The position numbers and the translations under genes were made by a program. Under the pieces are notes generated by a model. The model saw nothing but the letters and a program-made list of their open reading frames with translations, did no database searches and was not told the origin of the DNA. Positions 17,616-25,037 of a stretch of 64,000 bases of DNA are shown here, one piece after another. The stretch comes from JANQQJ01 sp046290575 (GTDB taxonomy: Bacteria > Pseudomonadota > Alphaproteobacteria > SMXS01): positions 310,001 through 374,000 of the forward strand of contig JBKAGX010000001.1 in the NCBI GenBank assembly GCA_046290575.1, written 5' to 3'. The first letter of the stretch is position 1, and each line of letters begins with the position of its first letter.

Positions 17616-18446
17616 ATGCGTGTGGGAGTATCACTGCCGGTTCGAGAGATGGGCGACGATCTCATTGCGATCCGGGATTTTGCGCAGGCCGCCGAAGCTC
17701 TTGGGCTAACCCATCTTCGGGTGCCGGATCTCGTAATCCGCCCGGATAGCGGGCCGCTGCATGAACCGATGACGCTGCTGGCGTATATAGCAGCGGTGAC
17801 GGAGAAAATCGAACTGGTGCCGTCGGTCATCGTGCTGCCGGCGCGGCCGACAGTTCTGTTTGCCAAACAGGCCGCGACGCTTGATCGTCTCAGTGGCGGC
17901 CGTCTCCGGATCGGGGTCGGCGTGGGCGGCAGCGAAGCGCAATATGCCGCACAGGGCTATGACTTCACGACGCGGGGCGCGCGCTGCGATGAGCAGCTTG
18001 ATCTGCTCGAGAGGCTCTGGACCGAAGAAATCGTCGACTTTGAGGGGCGCTGGGACACCGTCACCGGTGCCGGCATCGATCCGCTTCCCATACAAAAACC
18101 GATTCCGGTCTGGATTGGGCCGAGCCCTGATCCCGCACCCAGCGTCCGCCGCAGAATCGGCCGTAAGGCGGGTGGCTGGTTTGTATTGGCGACGCCTGAA
18201 GACTATCCGGCGATCCGTGATGACATTGCGCGCGAGGCCGAAGCGGCCGGCCGGGTCCCGTCCGCAATCGGCACCGAAGCCGGTGTCGCGGTGGTCGGCC
18301 CGCGCGAAGCGGAATGGCGCGACCGCGTAAAGGGCTGGCATGATATCGGCCTGACCCACTTGTGCCTGCGGACGTTGGGCGGCGGCCTTGCGGTCGGTGA
18401 CCATATTCCGAGTTTGCGTGATGCGGTTTCGGAAATGCCGGTTTAA
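17616..18446 (+). CDS. LLM class flavin-dependent oxidoreductase
   Basis: 276 residues. Luciferase-like TIM-barrel features include VGVSLPVREMG at the start, AAEALGLTHLRVPDL, and RLSGGRLRIGVGVGGSEAQY near residue 100, followed by a long IGPSPDPAPSVRR region. This resembles the TIGR03619-type F420-dependent group. Whether it uses F420 or FMN cannot be told from sequence, and no F420 biosynthesis gene lies in the window. Substrate unknown. Confidence 0.85.
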   Translation: MRVGVSLPVREMGDDLIAIRDFAQAAEALGLTHLRVPDLVIRPDSGPLHEPMTLLAYIAAVTEKIELVPSVIVLPARPTVLFAKQAATLDRLSGGRLRIGVGVGGSEAQYAAQGYDFTTRGARCDEQLDLLERLWTEEIVDFEGRWDTVTGAGIDPLPIQKPIPVWIGPSPDPAPSVRRRIGRKAGGWFVLATPEDYPAIRDDIAREAEAAGRVPSAIGTEAGVAVVGPREAEWRDRVKGWHDIGLTHLCLRTLGGGLAVGDHIPSLRDAVSEMPV

Positions 18447-18518
18447 AGGCAGCGACGTTTCTGAGCAGCCCGCCACCTGCTAAATTCCGATTACCGAGAG
18501 AAGACTGGGGAATTCCGA

Positions 18519-20153
18519 ATGGGACGCGTTCTGGCAATCGGCCTCGATGGCTATTCGGAGGAACTGTTCGACGAGATGATGGCTTCAGGGGATTTGCCCA
18601 ATCTGGCGGCACTGCGGGACCAGTCGGCCCGGGTGCGGTTGGATCACGGTCCGGCGCAGCGGTCAGGCCTGGGGTGGGAGCAGATTTCCACCGGTCTGTC
18701 ACCCGATGATAGCGGGCACCACACCGCGGTCCATTTTCACACCGACAGCTACCGTGTGACTCACGAATCAGCGCGGAATGCGCCATTTCCAGCGAGTATG
18801 AAAGCGCGGACAGTCGTCTTCGATGTGCCCTATTTCGATCTGGCGCGCGCGGCCAATGTGGAAGGTGTGGTTTGCTGGGGCTCGCATGATCCCGGTATTC
18901 CACCACTGTCGCGGCCTGCGGGCGTTTTTGCTGAACTAGACCAGCGTGTTGGCGAGTATTCCGCGCCGGACTGGACCTACGGCTTTGCCTGGCCCTCTGA
19001 GGATCGCTGCCGCCAGATGGGCGGGGCGTTGGTCAAGGCGGTTGAACAGCGCTGTGATGCGGCCCTGTGGCTGTTTGATGAGCGGCTGCCCGATTGGGAG
19101 CTGGGCATTCTTGTCGTGGGTGAGCTGCATGGTGCGTTTGAGGGCCTTTGGCACGGTATCGACCCGGAACATCCGCTCGCTAGTGTCGCGTCGGCTGAAG
19201 CGGCCAAGCAGGCGCTGAGAGATATTATCTGCGCAGCAGATACGTTGGTTGGCAGATTGCGGGAGGCATTCCCCGATGCGTCGATTGTCTGTTTCACACC
19301 GCATGGCATGGGGCGAAATACGTCCGATGTATCGAGCATGGTTCTCTTGCCGGAACTCATGTGCCGTTCCGAGGCCGGCAAGACGTTATTGCCGGCAGGG
19401 GTGCCTAACCGCGAGATCGCCGACGGTATTCCGTTGCTCAAAGCTGATGAAAGCTGGGCACCAGCCGTCAGGATTCCGGCTGGCCGCAGGGTTCGGATGG
19501 CCACCCGTCAGATGGCCAAGCGGGTCCTGGGGGCAGAATCCCGGCGCCTGACTCATCGTGCCCGTGACGCGGTGGTTGATCGATTGACCGGGACCTCTGG
19601 GCGCCCCCTCGATTGGATGGTCGCCACGCGCTACATCCCCTACTGGTCGCGTATGAGGGCTTTTGCGTTGCCGTCGTTCTACGACGGCCGGATCCGCATA
19701 AACCTCAAAGGACGCGAGGCGAGAGGACTGGTGGAGCCGAACGACTATGAAGAGGAACTGAACCGGGTTATCAGCCTGGTAGAGAAATGCCGGGATGCGC
19801 GGACGGGCCAGCCGGTGATTGGCGAGATTGAAAGGCCGGCTCACGATGACCCCAGGGACCTGGATCCGACGGAAGCGGACCTGACCTTTGTCTGGAAGGG
19901 GGCTTCTCTCGCATTTGAGCATCCTGATGTCGGCATGATCGGGCCCTTGCCGTTTCGCCGCACCGGTGGGCACACCGGCGGGCATGGTTTCGCCTGGTTC
20001 AACGGTAATGGGTTCGTAACCGGAGATCATGGCACAAGCAGTGTTTTCGATCTCGTCCCCACGGTTATTGAAAGTCTGGGAGAAACGGTGCCTGATGGCC
20101 TGTCGGGCAGCAGTTTTGATGCCGTCTTAAGGGGTCCAGCGGGTGAGATATAG
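18519..20153 (+). CDS. alkaline phosphatase superfamily (type I phosphodiesterase/nucleotide pyrophosphatase) protein
   Basis: 544 residues. It opens with VLAIGLDGYSEELFDEM, placing the first metal-binding Asp, followed by LPNLAALRDQSARV, as in phosphodiesterases of this superfamily. PHGMG near residue 265 stands where SDHG is normally found, and the C-terminal part has RTGGHTGGHGFAWF and TGDHGTSSVFDLVPTVIE. The protein is larger than typical and lacks a signal peptide, so a cytoplasmic substrate is likely. Its end overlaps the convergent ATP-grasp-like gene by 27 nt. Confidence 0.8.
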   Translation: MGRVLAIGLDGYSEELFDEMMASGDLPNLAALRDQSARVRLDHGPAQRSGLGWEQISTGLSPDDSGHHTAVHFHTDSYRVTHESARNAPFPASMKARTVVFDVPYFDLARAANVEGVVCWGSHDPGIPPLSRPAGVFAELDQRVGEYSAPDWTYGFAWPSEDRCRQMGGALVKAVEQRCDAALWLFDERLPDWELGILVVGELHGAFEGLWHGIDPEHPLASVASAEAAKQALRDIICAADTLVGRLREAFPDASIVCFTPHGMGRNTSDVSSMVLLPELMCRSEAGKTLLPAGVPNREIADGIPLLKADESWAPAVRIPAGRRVRMATRQMAKRVLGAESRRLTHRARDAVVDRLTGTSGRPLDWMVATRYIPYWSRMRAFALPSFYDGRIRINLKGREARGLVEPNDYEEELNRVISLVEKCRDARTGQPVIGEIERPAHDDPRDLDPTEADLTFVWKGASLAFEHPDVGMIGPLPFRRTGGHTGGHGFAWFNGNGFVTGDHGTSSVFDLVPTVIESLGETVPDGLSGSSFDAVLRGPAGEI

Positions 20154-21092
20154 GCGGCGGCGGTCATGGGCCCGCTGTTCACGCAGGACCGGGTGATCCA
20201 GCGCGATCCGTTTCTCTGGCCCCTCGGTATCCAGATCGGTCAACGCTGATGCATAGAGTTGCCGCACTTTTTCCGTTGCGGTGATCCGCAGCGGCACCGG
20301 GTGGACATTCGGCATGCCCATCCACGGGTTGGTGTTGATTTCGTAGGTTTCAATCCTGCCATCGACAATCCCGAAATCGATCCGGCCATAATCCAGTTTG
20401 GCCGCTTCGAATATCGCCATTATGGCGTCGGTATAGGGGTAGGACTGAATACGTTCATAGTCCTCCTCATATTGCTGCTGCGATCCTGCCGCCCGGTCTC
20501 CCAACTTTGCGAGCCAACTCATGCTCATGGTGACAATGGCCGGCACAATCCTATCGCCAAGGCGATAGGCCGATAGTTTCAGAAAGGTACCGTTCTCCTC
20601 CGGCGCTGCCCGGTATTCCACGAACATCAGGTCTGACAGCGGGTGCCCGTCGCTGACCGCCTCGTCGAGCGCCTCTTGTGCCAGGCTCGCGTTGTCCAGC
20701 AAGCCGGTCTTGGTGCCGCGATGTGCGGCCTGTGTACGCAGGAAGACAGGGAATCGATCGGGAAACTCGCCCAGAACCGGGTTCCACGCCCGGAAACTGT
20801 TAAGGCCTTCCCGGTGCAAGTGCTGCAGAAAGGCATAGCGCGCCCGGAACATCCCCGGATTGTTCAACACCCTCGCACCCGACGTTTTCAGATGTTTGTA
20901 GAGGTGGGTTGCCAGTTCCAGTTCCCAAGGGCCCAGGCGGTCGAAATCGGTCAGGATATACGTTCCACTGTGAACGGACCGGCTGTGAAACAATTTCCAA
21001 TAGGACCGCTGCCGCAGCGGCGGAGAGCCTGGAAACCTCTTAACCGGTTTATGGGTGCCGCGTGCTGCGTGGGTGGTCACGAAGGTAATCAC
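20127..21092 (-). CDS. ATP-grasp-like protein, cassette 1
   Basis: 321 residues from GTG 21092. Not a named family that I recognise. It begins MITFVTTHAARGTH and contains ILTDFDRLGPWELELATHL, VLNNPGMFRARYAFLQ, FPVFLRTQAAHRG, a hinge-like LMFVEY, and finally DYGRIDFGIVDGRIETYEIN followed by TNPWMG. The last block has the Asp/Glu/Asn pattern (D...E-x-N) that binds magnesium and ATP in ATP-grasp ligases. A paralogue of exactly the same length is at 22799-23764. It diverges from two small peptide genes. I infer a peptide-modifying ligase, as in graspetide pathways; experimental function is unknown. Confidence 0.7.
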   Translation of the reverse strand: MITFVTTHAARGTHKPVKRFPGSPPLRQRSYWKLFHSRSVHSGTYILTDFDRLGPWELELATHLYKHLKTSGARVLNNPGMFRARYAFLQHLHREGLNSFRAWNPVLGEFPDRFPVFLRTQAAHRGTKTGLLDNASLAQEALDEAVSDGHPLSDLMFVEYRAAPEENGTFLKLSAYRLGDRIVPAIVTMSMSWLAKLGDRAAGSQQQYEEDYERIQSYPYTDAIMAIFEAAKLDYGRIDFGIVDGRIETYEINTNPWMGMPNVHPVPLRITATEKVRQLYASALTDLDTEGPEKRIALDHPVLREQRAHDRRRLYLTRWTP

Positions 21093-21206
21093 GGCTATGT
21101 AGGGCTCCTGGGCGGGTAAGAGCCGGAATCCTATGGCCGTTCGCAGCGAAACGGAACCGTCTGTTTTCGTTGCGGTTGAGATAACCCGGCATCTTCGGTA
21201 CTCTTC

Positions 21207-21212
21207 TATACA
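21207..21212 (+). promoter_or_regulatory. -10-like element upstream of the first peptide gene
   Basis: TATACA within CTTCTATACAGG, 24 nt before the preferred peptide start at 21236. No convincing -35 box is at the right distance, so an activator may be needed, or the call is wrong. The 143-nt divergent region 21093-21235 shows nothing else clear. Confidence 0.25.
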
Positions 21213-21235
21213 GGCTAACTTAGATGGTGTTTGTG

Positions 21236-21472
21236 ATGTCGTCTTTTGTTTTCGACGCAGAGAAATTGTTGGGCCTTCGTCTATTGGCGGTGCAGGCGGA
21301 TAACGGTCCCTCCTGCGATGCGATGGGGGTTTTGGCCATCACGAATGGCGAAAGCGCTCCGGCCCTTCTCGCGCTTAAGGAGGGCAAGCCGAATGTTCAG
21401 GGCCTTCGCTTCAAGCCTGGGCTGACGGGGGCGGCGCGTGAGGCCAAGGAAGGCGACCCGAAAAACCGGTAA
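21236..21472 (+). CDS. putative RiPP precursor peptide 1
   Basis: 78 residues from ATG 21236, which aligns the N terminus with the two sister peptides; ATG 21224 would add four residues. The N-terminal block FDAEKLLGLRLLAV is shared with the peptides at 21515 and 23855. Two core-like units follow: ALKEGKPNV and EAKEGDPKNR, close to the C terminus. It contains one Cys, in the PSCDAMG stretch. No known domain. I infer a leader-core substrate for the ATP-grasp-like and HExxH proteins on either side. Confidence 0.65.
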   Translation: MSSFVFDAEKLLGLRLLAVQADNGPSCDAMGVLAITNGESAPALLALKEGKPNVQGLRFKPGLTGAAREAKEGDPKNR

Positions 21473-21514
21473 TGTGCGGTTTCAGCGCCGCGAACGGCAT
21501 AGCTGGAGATAAAC

Positions 21515-21778
21515 ATGATTCAGATCGATGAAAAGAAGCTACTAGGCCTGCGACTTCTGGCGGTCCGCGATGATACGCTCACCGAATCCGAGCAGATCGG
21601 AACGCTGCTGGGCCTGAAAGAAGGCGGCAAGCCCGATGTCAATGTCCTCGCTGCTAAAGCTGGGCCAGGCAAGCCTGGCCGCCCGATCCTTGAGGCCAAG
21701 GAAGGCCAAAGCAAGCCGCCGAGCCCTGCCTTGCAGGCCAAAGAAAGCGAAGGCAAGCCGCCCAGCCCCGTCCTTTAA
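21515..21778 (+). CDS. putative RiPP precursor peptide 2 with tandem core repeats
   Basis: 87 residues behind a GGAGAT ribosome site. The leader-like start is MIQIDEKKLLGLRLLAVRDD. After GLKEGGKPDVNVL come three 14-residue units, each starting x-A-K and reading K-P-x-x-P-x-L at the end (residues 46-59, 60-73, 74-87). The last unit ends exactly at the stop. The units are rich in Lys, Glu, Ser and Pro, giving side chains for ligase cross-links and for hydroxylation. It lies 42 nt after peptide 1 and 35 nt before the preferred HExxH gene start at 21814. Confidence 0.7.
   Translation: MIQIDEKKLLGLRLLAVRDDTLTESEQIGTLLGLKEGGKPDVNVLAAKAGPGKPGRPILEAKEGQSKPPSPALQAKESEGKPPSPVL
21650..21775 (+). repeat. 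three in-frame 42-nt repeats inside peptide 2
   Basis: The encoded units are AAKAGPGKPGRPIL, EAKEGQSKPPSPAL and QAKESEGKPPSPVL. Positions 2, 3, 8, 9, 12 and 14 are invariant (A, K, K, P, P, L). The codons have diverged, so this is protein-level conservation and not a recent slippage product. Confidence 0.8.
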
Positions 21779-21785
21779 CGGATAG

Positions 21786-21813
21786 GGTCGCAGCAGACCG
21801 AATGGCTGCGATC
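21786..21813 (+). promoter_or_regulatory. hairpin between peptide 2 and the HExxH gene
   Basis: A 9-bp stem with one G-T wobble (21786-21794 with 21805-21813) and a 10-nt loop. It ends at the base before ATG 21814; an alternative ATG (21802) is in the loop. No T run follows. It could reduce read-through or translation so that peptide is made in excess over enzyme. A similar hairpin precedes the second HExxH gene. Confidence 0.5.
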
Positions 21814-22791
21814 ATGGCGGATTCTTTTGCCTTCGCGCCGGACCCGGTTCGGGCAGCTCGCCTTGATGCGCGCATGCATGAAGGGCTGGCCGAGAGCCTT
21901 GAGCACCTCTGCGAGCGTACGGCTGAACTGGACGGCTTCGACCATGTCTCCGTGATGTCGGTTGCGCGTGCCGTGCGCCGGTGCGACCGGTTCCCGCCCG
22001 TGGCGTTTGGCCGCTACTACGAGTTGGCGTTTGCCTTGGTCAGTGGCGAGTTTGATGCCGCCAAGAGGGCATCGTGCGCTTTTGCCGGACTGCAGCCAAC
22101 CGAAGGCGGGTTGCAGATTCTCAGCCTCGGCGATCCGGCTTTTGAGAATGATGCGGAGATGATCCGCCGCCGCATCGGACTCAATGCGGAAGAACGCTAT
22201 CTCGACCCACCGGCCGATATGGCGGCGTCTTTCAAGACATGCCTGACTGATGGCCTGACACTGATGGATCGTGCCCTGCCCCCGCTGGCGGGTGAACTGC
22301 GCGCCATGGTGCGCCAGTTCGTCCTCGCGACCGGTCGGTCTTATGCTGAGTATCCGTTTGATGGCGCATCGATCTATCAGCTCTGGGGCATGGTCGTGCT
22401 GAACCCGAGAGTGCCCAAGACGCCGGTGGAGATTGTCGAAACGCTTGCGCATGAAGGCGCGCATACGCTGTTGTTCGGTCTGACCTATGACGAGCCCCTG
22501 GTGCTTAACCACGATACGGAACTTTATCACTCGCCCCTGCGGCAGGACCCGCGGCCAATGGACGGTGTTTATCACGCGACATTTGTCTCCGCGCGGATGC
22601 ACTGGGCAATGTCGGCGCTTTCAGATTGTGCCGATCTCAGTGAGGCGCAACGCGCTGAAGCAGCGGCTGCGGCAGACTATAGCAAGGCCGCTTTCCGGGA
22701 CGGCCTCGCCGTTGTGGACGCGCATGGACGCCTGTCCGATACCGGCAAGGCGCTTATGGAAGGCGCCACCAATTATATGAAGTCGGTCTGA
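21814..22791 (+). CDS. HExxH-type putative peptide beta-hydroxylase, cassette 1
   Basis: 325 residues from ATG 21814, chosen because MADSFAFAPDP then aligns with the paralogue at 24051; ATG 21802 would add four residues. Around residue 205 it has YQLWGMVVLNPR, then the metal motif AHEGAHTLLFG. About 30 residues later comes SPLRQDPRPMDGVYHATFVSARM. HExxH followed by SPLR-DPRPM-GV-HA is the signature of the alpha-ketoglutarate HExxH peptide hydroxylase family found in RiPP clusters, and is not that of a classical metalloprotease. The likely substrates are the neighbouring small peptides. Confidence 0.75.
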   Translation: MADSFAFAPDPVRAARLDARMHEGLAESLEHLCERTAELDGFDHVSVMSVARAVRRCDRFPPVAFGRYYELAFALVSGEFDAAKRASCAFAGLQPTEGGLQILSLGDPAFENDAEMIRRRIGLNAEERYLDPPADMAASFKTCLTDGLTLMDRALPPLAGELRAMVRQFVLATGRSYAEYPFDGASIYQLWGMVVLNPRVPKTPVEIVETLAHEGAHTLLFGLTYDEPLVLNHDTELYHSPLRQDPRPMDGVYHATFVSARMHWAMSALSDCADLSEAQRAEAAAAADYSKAAFRDGLAVVDAHGRLSDTGKALMEGATNYMKSV

Positions 22792-22798
22792 GGCCTGT

Positions 22799-23764
22799 TC
22801 AGGGCGTCCATCGCCGGGTCCAAAGCCATCTACGGTCTTTGCGGCGCTGCGTCGTGAATGGTTCCATGGTTAGTCGAACTGACTTGTCGCCGGACGTCGT
22901 GTCAATATGCCGCAATGCCTTGACGTAGCCGGCCTGGACGGCGGCTTTTACGGCCGGGCGTTCGCCTTTCGGATCAGGGGCGATGTAACCCAGCCATGGA
23001 TTTGTGTTGATCTCATAGGTCTCAATCCGGCCGTCCACGATCCCGAAGTCGATGCGTCCATAGTCTATGTTCGCAGACCGGAACACGCGCATCAGGCTGT
23101 CCCGGTGCGGGTAATCCTCAATGTGGTTCAGCTCCCGCCGGTACAGATGGTTCGGGACGCGCCCGTCTTCATTCATTTTTCCAGCCCAGCCGCTGCTGAA
23201 GACCGATAGGGCCGGAACGATGGTGTCGCCGATTCGAAAGGCTGCGTGTTTTTGAAAGAACCCTTCACCAAGGGCTTCGGCGGCATATTCAATGAATTGG
23301 AGATCGCCCAACGGGTGGCCCGACATCAGGGCTTCTTCCAGCGCGGCGCGGGCCTGACCTGGGTCATGGATAAGATCGGTTATTGGCCCTCGATGGGCGG
23401 CTTGTGAGCGAAGAAAGACGGGAAAACGATTCGGCATCTGCCCGTATGCCGGGCACCAGCTTCGAAAGCTGTTGAGGTTTTCTGCTCTAAAGTGTTCCAG
23501 CATCGCATGGCGTGGCCTGAACGCGCCTGGGTTGTTTAGGACCGGAATGCCATCAGCCTTAAGGGCAAGGAACAGGTGGGTTGCGAGCTCCAGCTCCCAG
23601 GGGCCAAGCCTGTCAAAATCTGTCAGCACATAGGTTGCAGCGGGCAATTTCCGTGCCTGAAACAAGCGCCAGTAGGTCTTGCACTGGACTGTTGGTGCAC
23701 CCTCCCAGCGCCTGACGGCGCGGTGCGTTCCCCGGCTGGCGTGTGTGGTGACGAAGACAATCAA
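22799..23764 (-). CDS. ATP-grasp-like protein, cassette 2
   Basis: 321 residues from TTG 23764, chosen because it then begins MIVFVTTHASRGTH in register with the 321-residue paralogue at 20127-21092; TTG 23794 would add ten residues. Shared blocks include LTDFDRLGPWELELATHL, VLNNPGAFRPRHAML, FPVFLRSQAAHRG, LQFIEYA, DYGRIDFGIVDGRIETYEIN plus TNPWLG, and a C terminus in RRWTP. Its tail lies 7 nt from the HExxH gene of cassette 1 and its head diverges from peptide 3. Inferred peptide ligase. Confidence 0.7.
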   Translation of the reverse strand: MIVFVTTHASRGTHRAVRRWEGAPTVQCKTYWRLFQARKLPAATYVLTDFDRLGPWELELATHLFLALKADGIPVLNNPGAFRPRHAMLEHFRAENLNSFRSWCPAYGQMPNRFPVFLRSQAAHRGPITDLIHDPGQARAALEEALMSGHPLGDLQFIEYAAEALGEGFFQKHAAFRIGDTIVPALSVFSSGWAGKMNEDGRVPNHLYRRELNHIEDYPHRDSLMRVFRSANIDYGRIDFGIVDGRIETYEINTNPWLGYIAPDPKGERPAVKAAVQAGYVKALRHIDTTSGDKSVRLTMEPFTTQRRKDRRWLWTRRWTP

Positions 23765-23787
23765 AGGCCTTGCTCTTGAAGCGATAT

Positions 23788-23816
23788 TTGGCAACTATCG
23801 GTGTCGTTACTCTATG
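23788..23816 (+). promoter_or_regulatory. weak candidate promoter of peptide 3
   Basis: TTGGCA (23788-23793), 17 nt, TCTATG (23811-23816). The -35 is strong and the -10 poor. It would give a leader of roughly 33 nt. Confidence 0.3.
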
Positions 23817-23854
23817 CATCGACAGAAGCAAAAGAAACCTTAGGGGATTGGCCA

Positions 23855-24010
23855 ATGACCCACATTGAACTTGATACCAACAAATTGCTCGGTGTTCGCA
23901 TCTGCGCGGTTTCTGATGAACCCAATCGGTCAGAACGGGCGACAGAATTGAGCAAGTTGGCGGTTCCGGCCACCATCGGCCTCAAGGAAGGCCCCAAGCT
24001 GGAAAGCTAA
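23855..24010 (+). CDS. putative RiPP precursor peptide 3
   Basis: 51 residues from ATG 23855 with AGGGGA eight nt upstream; an open frame from 23801 is longer but lacks a site. The block IELDTNKLLGVRICAV aligns with FDAEKLLGLRLLAV of peptide 1 and QIDEKKLLGLRLLAV of peptide 2. The C terminus is GLKEGPKLES, a single copy of the KEG-K unit present more than once in the other two. It is followed by the second HExxH gene. Confidence 0.62.
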   Translation: MTHIELDTNKLLGVRICAVSDEPNRSERATELSKLAVPATIGLKEGPKLES

Positions 24011-24015
24011 CGTGC

Positions 24016-24033
24016 ACGTGTCTTCCGACACGT
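24016..24033 (+). promoter_or_regulatory. hairpin between peptide 3 and the second HExxH gene
   Basis: A perfect 7-bp stem (ACGTGTC / GACACGT) with a TTCC tetraloop, 6 nt after the peptide stop. No T run, so it is not a clear terminator. It occupies the same place as the hairpin in cassette 1. Confidence 0.5.
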
Positions 24034-24050
24034 ATTAGGCGCTGCTTACA

Positions 24051-25037
24051 GTGGATACGCTTTTTGCGTTTGCCCCGGATCCGGCAAGGGCCGTCTCTTT
24101 GGACTCCCGGATGCAGGTGGGTCTTGCGCACAGTCTTGAGCATATTCTCGATCGGTCGGTGGGTCTCGACGGGCTGAACCGTCGGGGTCTGCGCGCAACC
24201 GCCGATGCCATTCATGCCGGATCGCGGTACGGCCCGGATGCCTTTGGACGGTATTATGAACTCGTATTTTCGCTGCTTGGCCAGCAGCTTGATGAAGCCG
24301 TCGAGGATTCTCGTCATTTCTCGTCTTTGAAGGTGTTTGATGGCACACTCAGGGTCACGCCGCTTTGCGAGACCGTGCTCGGCGATGAAGCGGCGCTCTA
24401 TCGCCGACGTATCGGGGCGGATGCGGACCGCCGCTATCTGGCGCCACCCCCGCATTTGTCCGCCCTATTTCAGGCCAGGTTGAAAAATGCATTGGAGTTC
24501 GCCGAACAGCATGTGCCCGCGCTGGCCGGTGAATTCCGGGCCATTGTCCGCCATGTCGCTCTCGCGATGGCGCCGAAAGGAGTCGAGAATCACTTTGACA
24601 GCGCGTCTGCCTATCAGCTTTGGGGCCTTATGGTCCTAAACCCTCGCTTCAATGAAACCATCACCGATATGATTTCGGTTCTGGCCCATGAAACGGCGCA
24701 CTCATTGTTGTTCGGGTTCGCATTTGAAGAGGCGCTCGTACTCAACTCCGACGAGGAGCGGTTCGCCTCCCCGCTACGGCAGGACCCGCGGCCGATGGAC
24801 GGTGTTTTCCATGCGACCTATGTCACTGCCCGCATGCACTGGGCGATGGACCAGCTGGCGCGGTGTCCCGACCTGGATTCGAAAACCCGGGGTCACGCCG
24901 CCAGCACACTGGCCCGGCATGCCGCGAACTTCGAAGACGGCTTGACCGTGGTCGAAGCGCAAGGCCAGCTGACGGAGACCGGCAAAGCGATCATGGCCTC
25001 AGCGAAGGGTTATATGGCCGCTGCTCAAGAGGCCTAA
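24051..25037 (+). CDS. HExxH-type putative peptide beta-hydroxylase, cassette 2
   Basis: 328 residues from GTG 24051, beginning MDTLFAFAPDPARA in register with its paralogue. YQLWGLMVLNPR is followed by the motif AHETAHSLLFG and then SPLRQDPRPMDGVFHATYVTARM. The two HExxH proteins are clearly homologous along their whole length but are diverged, so the duplication is not recent. The 3' end overlaps the convergent gltD by 4 nt, marking the end of the cassette. Confidence 0.75.
   Translation: MDTLFAFAPDPARAVSLDSRMQVGLAHSLEHILDRSVGLDGLNRRGLRATADAIHAGSRYGPDAFGRYYELVFSLLGQQLDEAVEDSRHFSSLKVFDGTLRVTPLCETVLGDEAALYRRRIGADADRRYLAPPPHLSALFQARLKNALEFAEQHVPALAGEFRAIVRHVALAMAPKGVENHFDSASAYQLWGLMVLNPRFNETITDMISVLAHETAHSLLFGFAFEEALVLNSDEERFASPLRQDPRPMDGVFHATYVTARMHWAMDQLARCPDLDSKTRGHAASTLARHAANFEDGLTVVEAQGQLTETGKAIMASAKGYMAAAQEA

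Noticed and set aside
21814..25037. The HExxH proteins as ordinary zinc metalloproteases
   Set aside because: The HExxH is followed by SPLR-DPRPM-GV-HA, which matches the peptide beta-hydroxylase family, and there is no signal peptide or propeptide.
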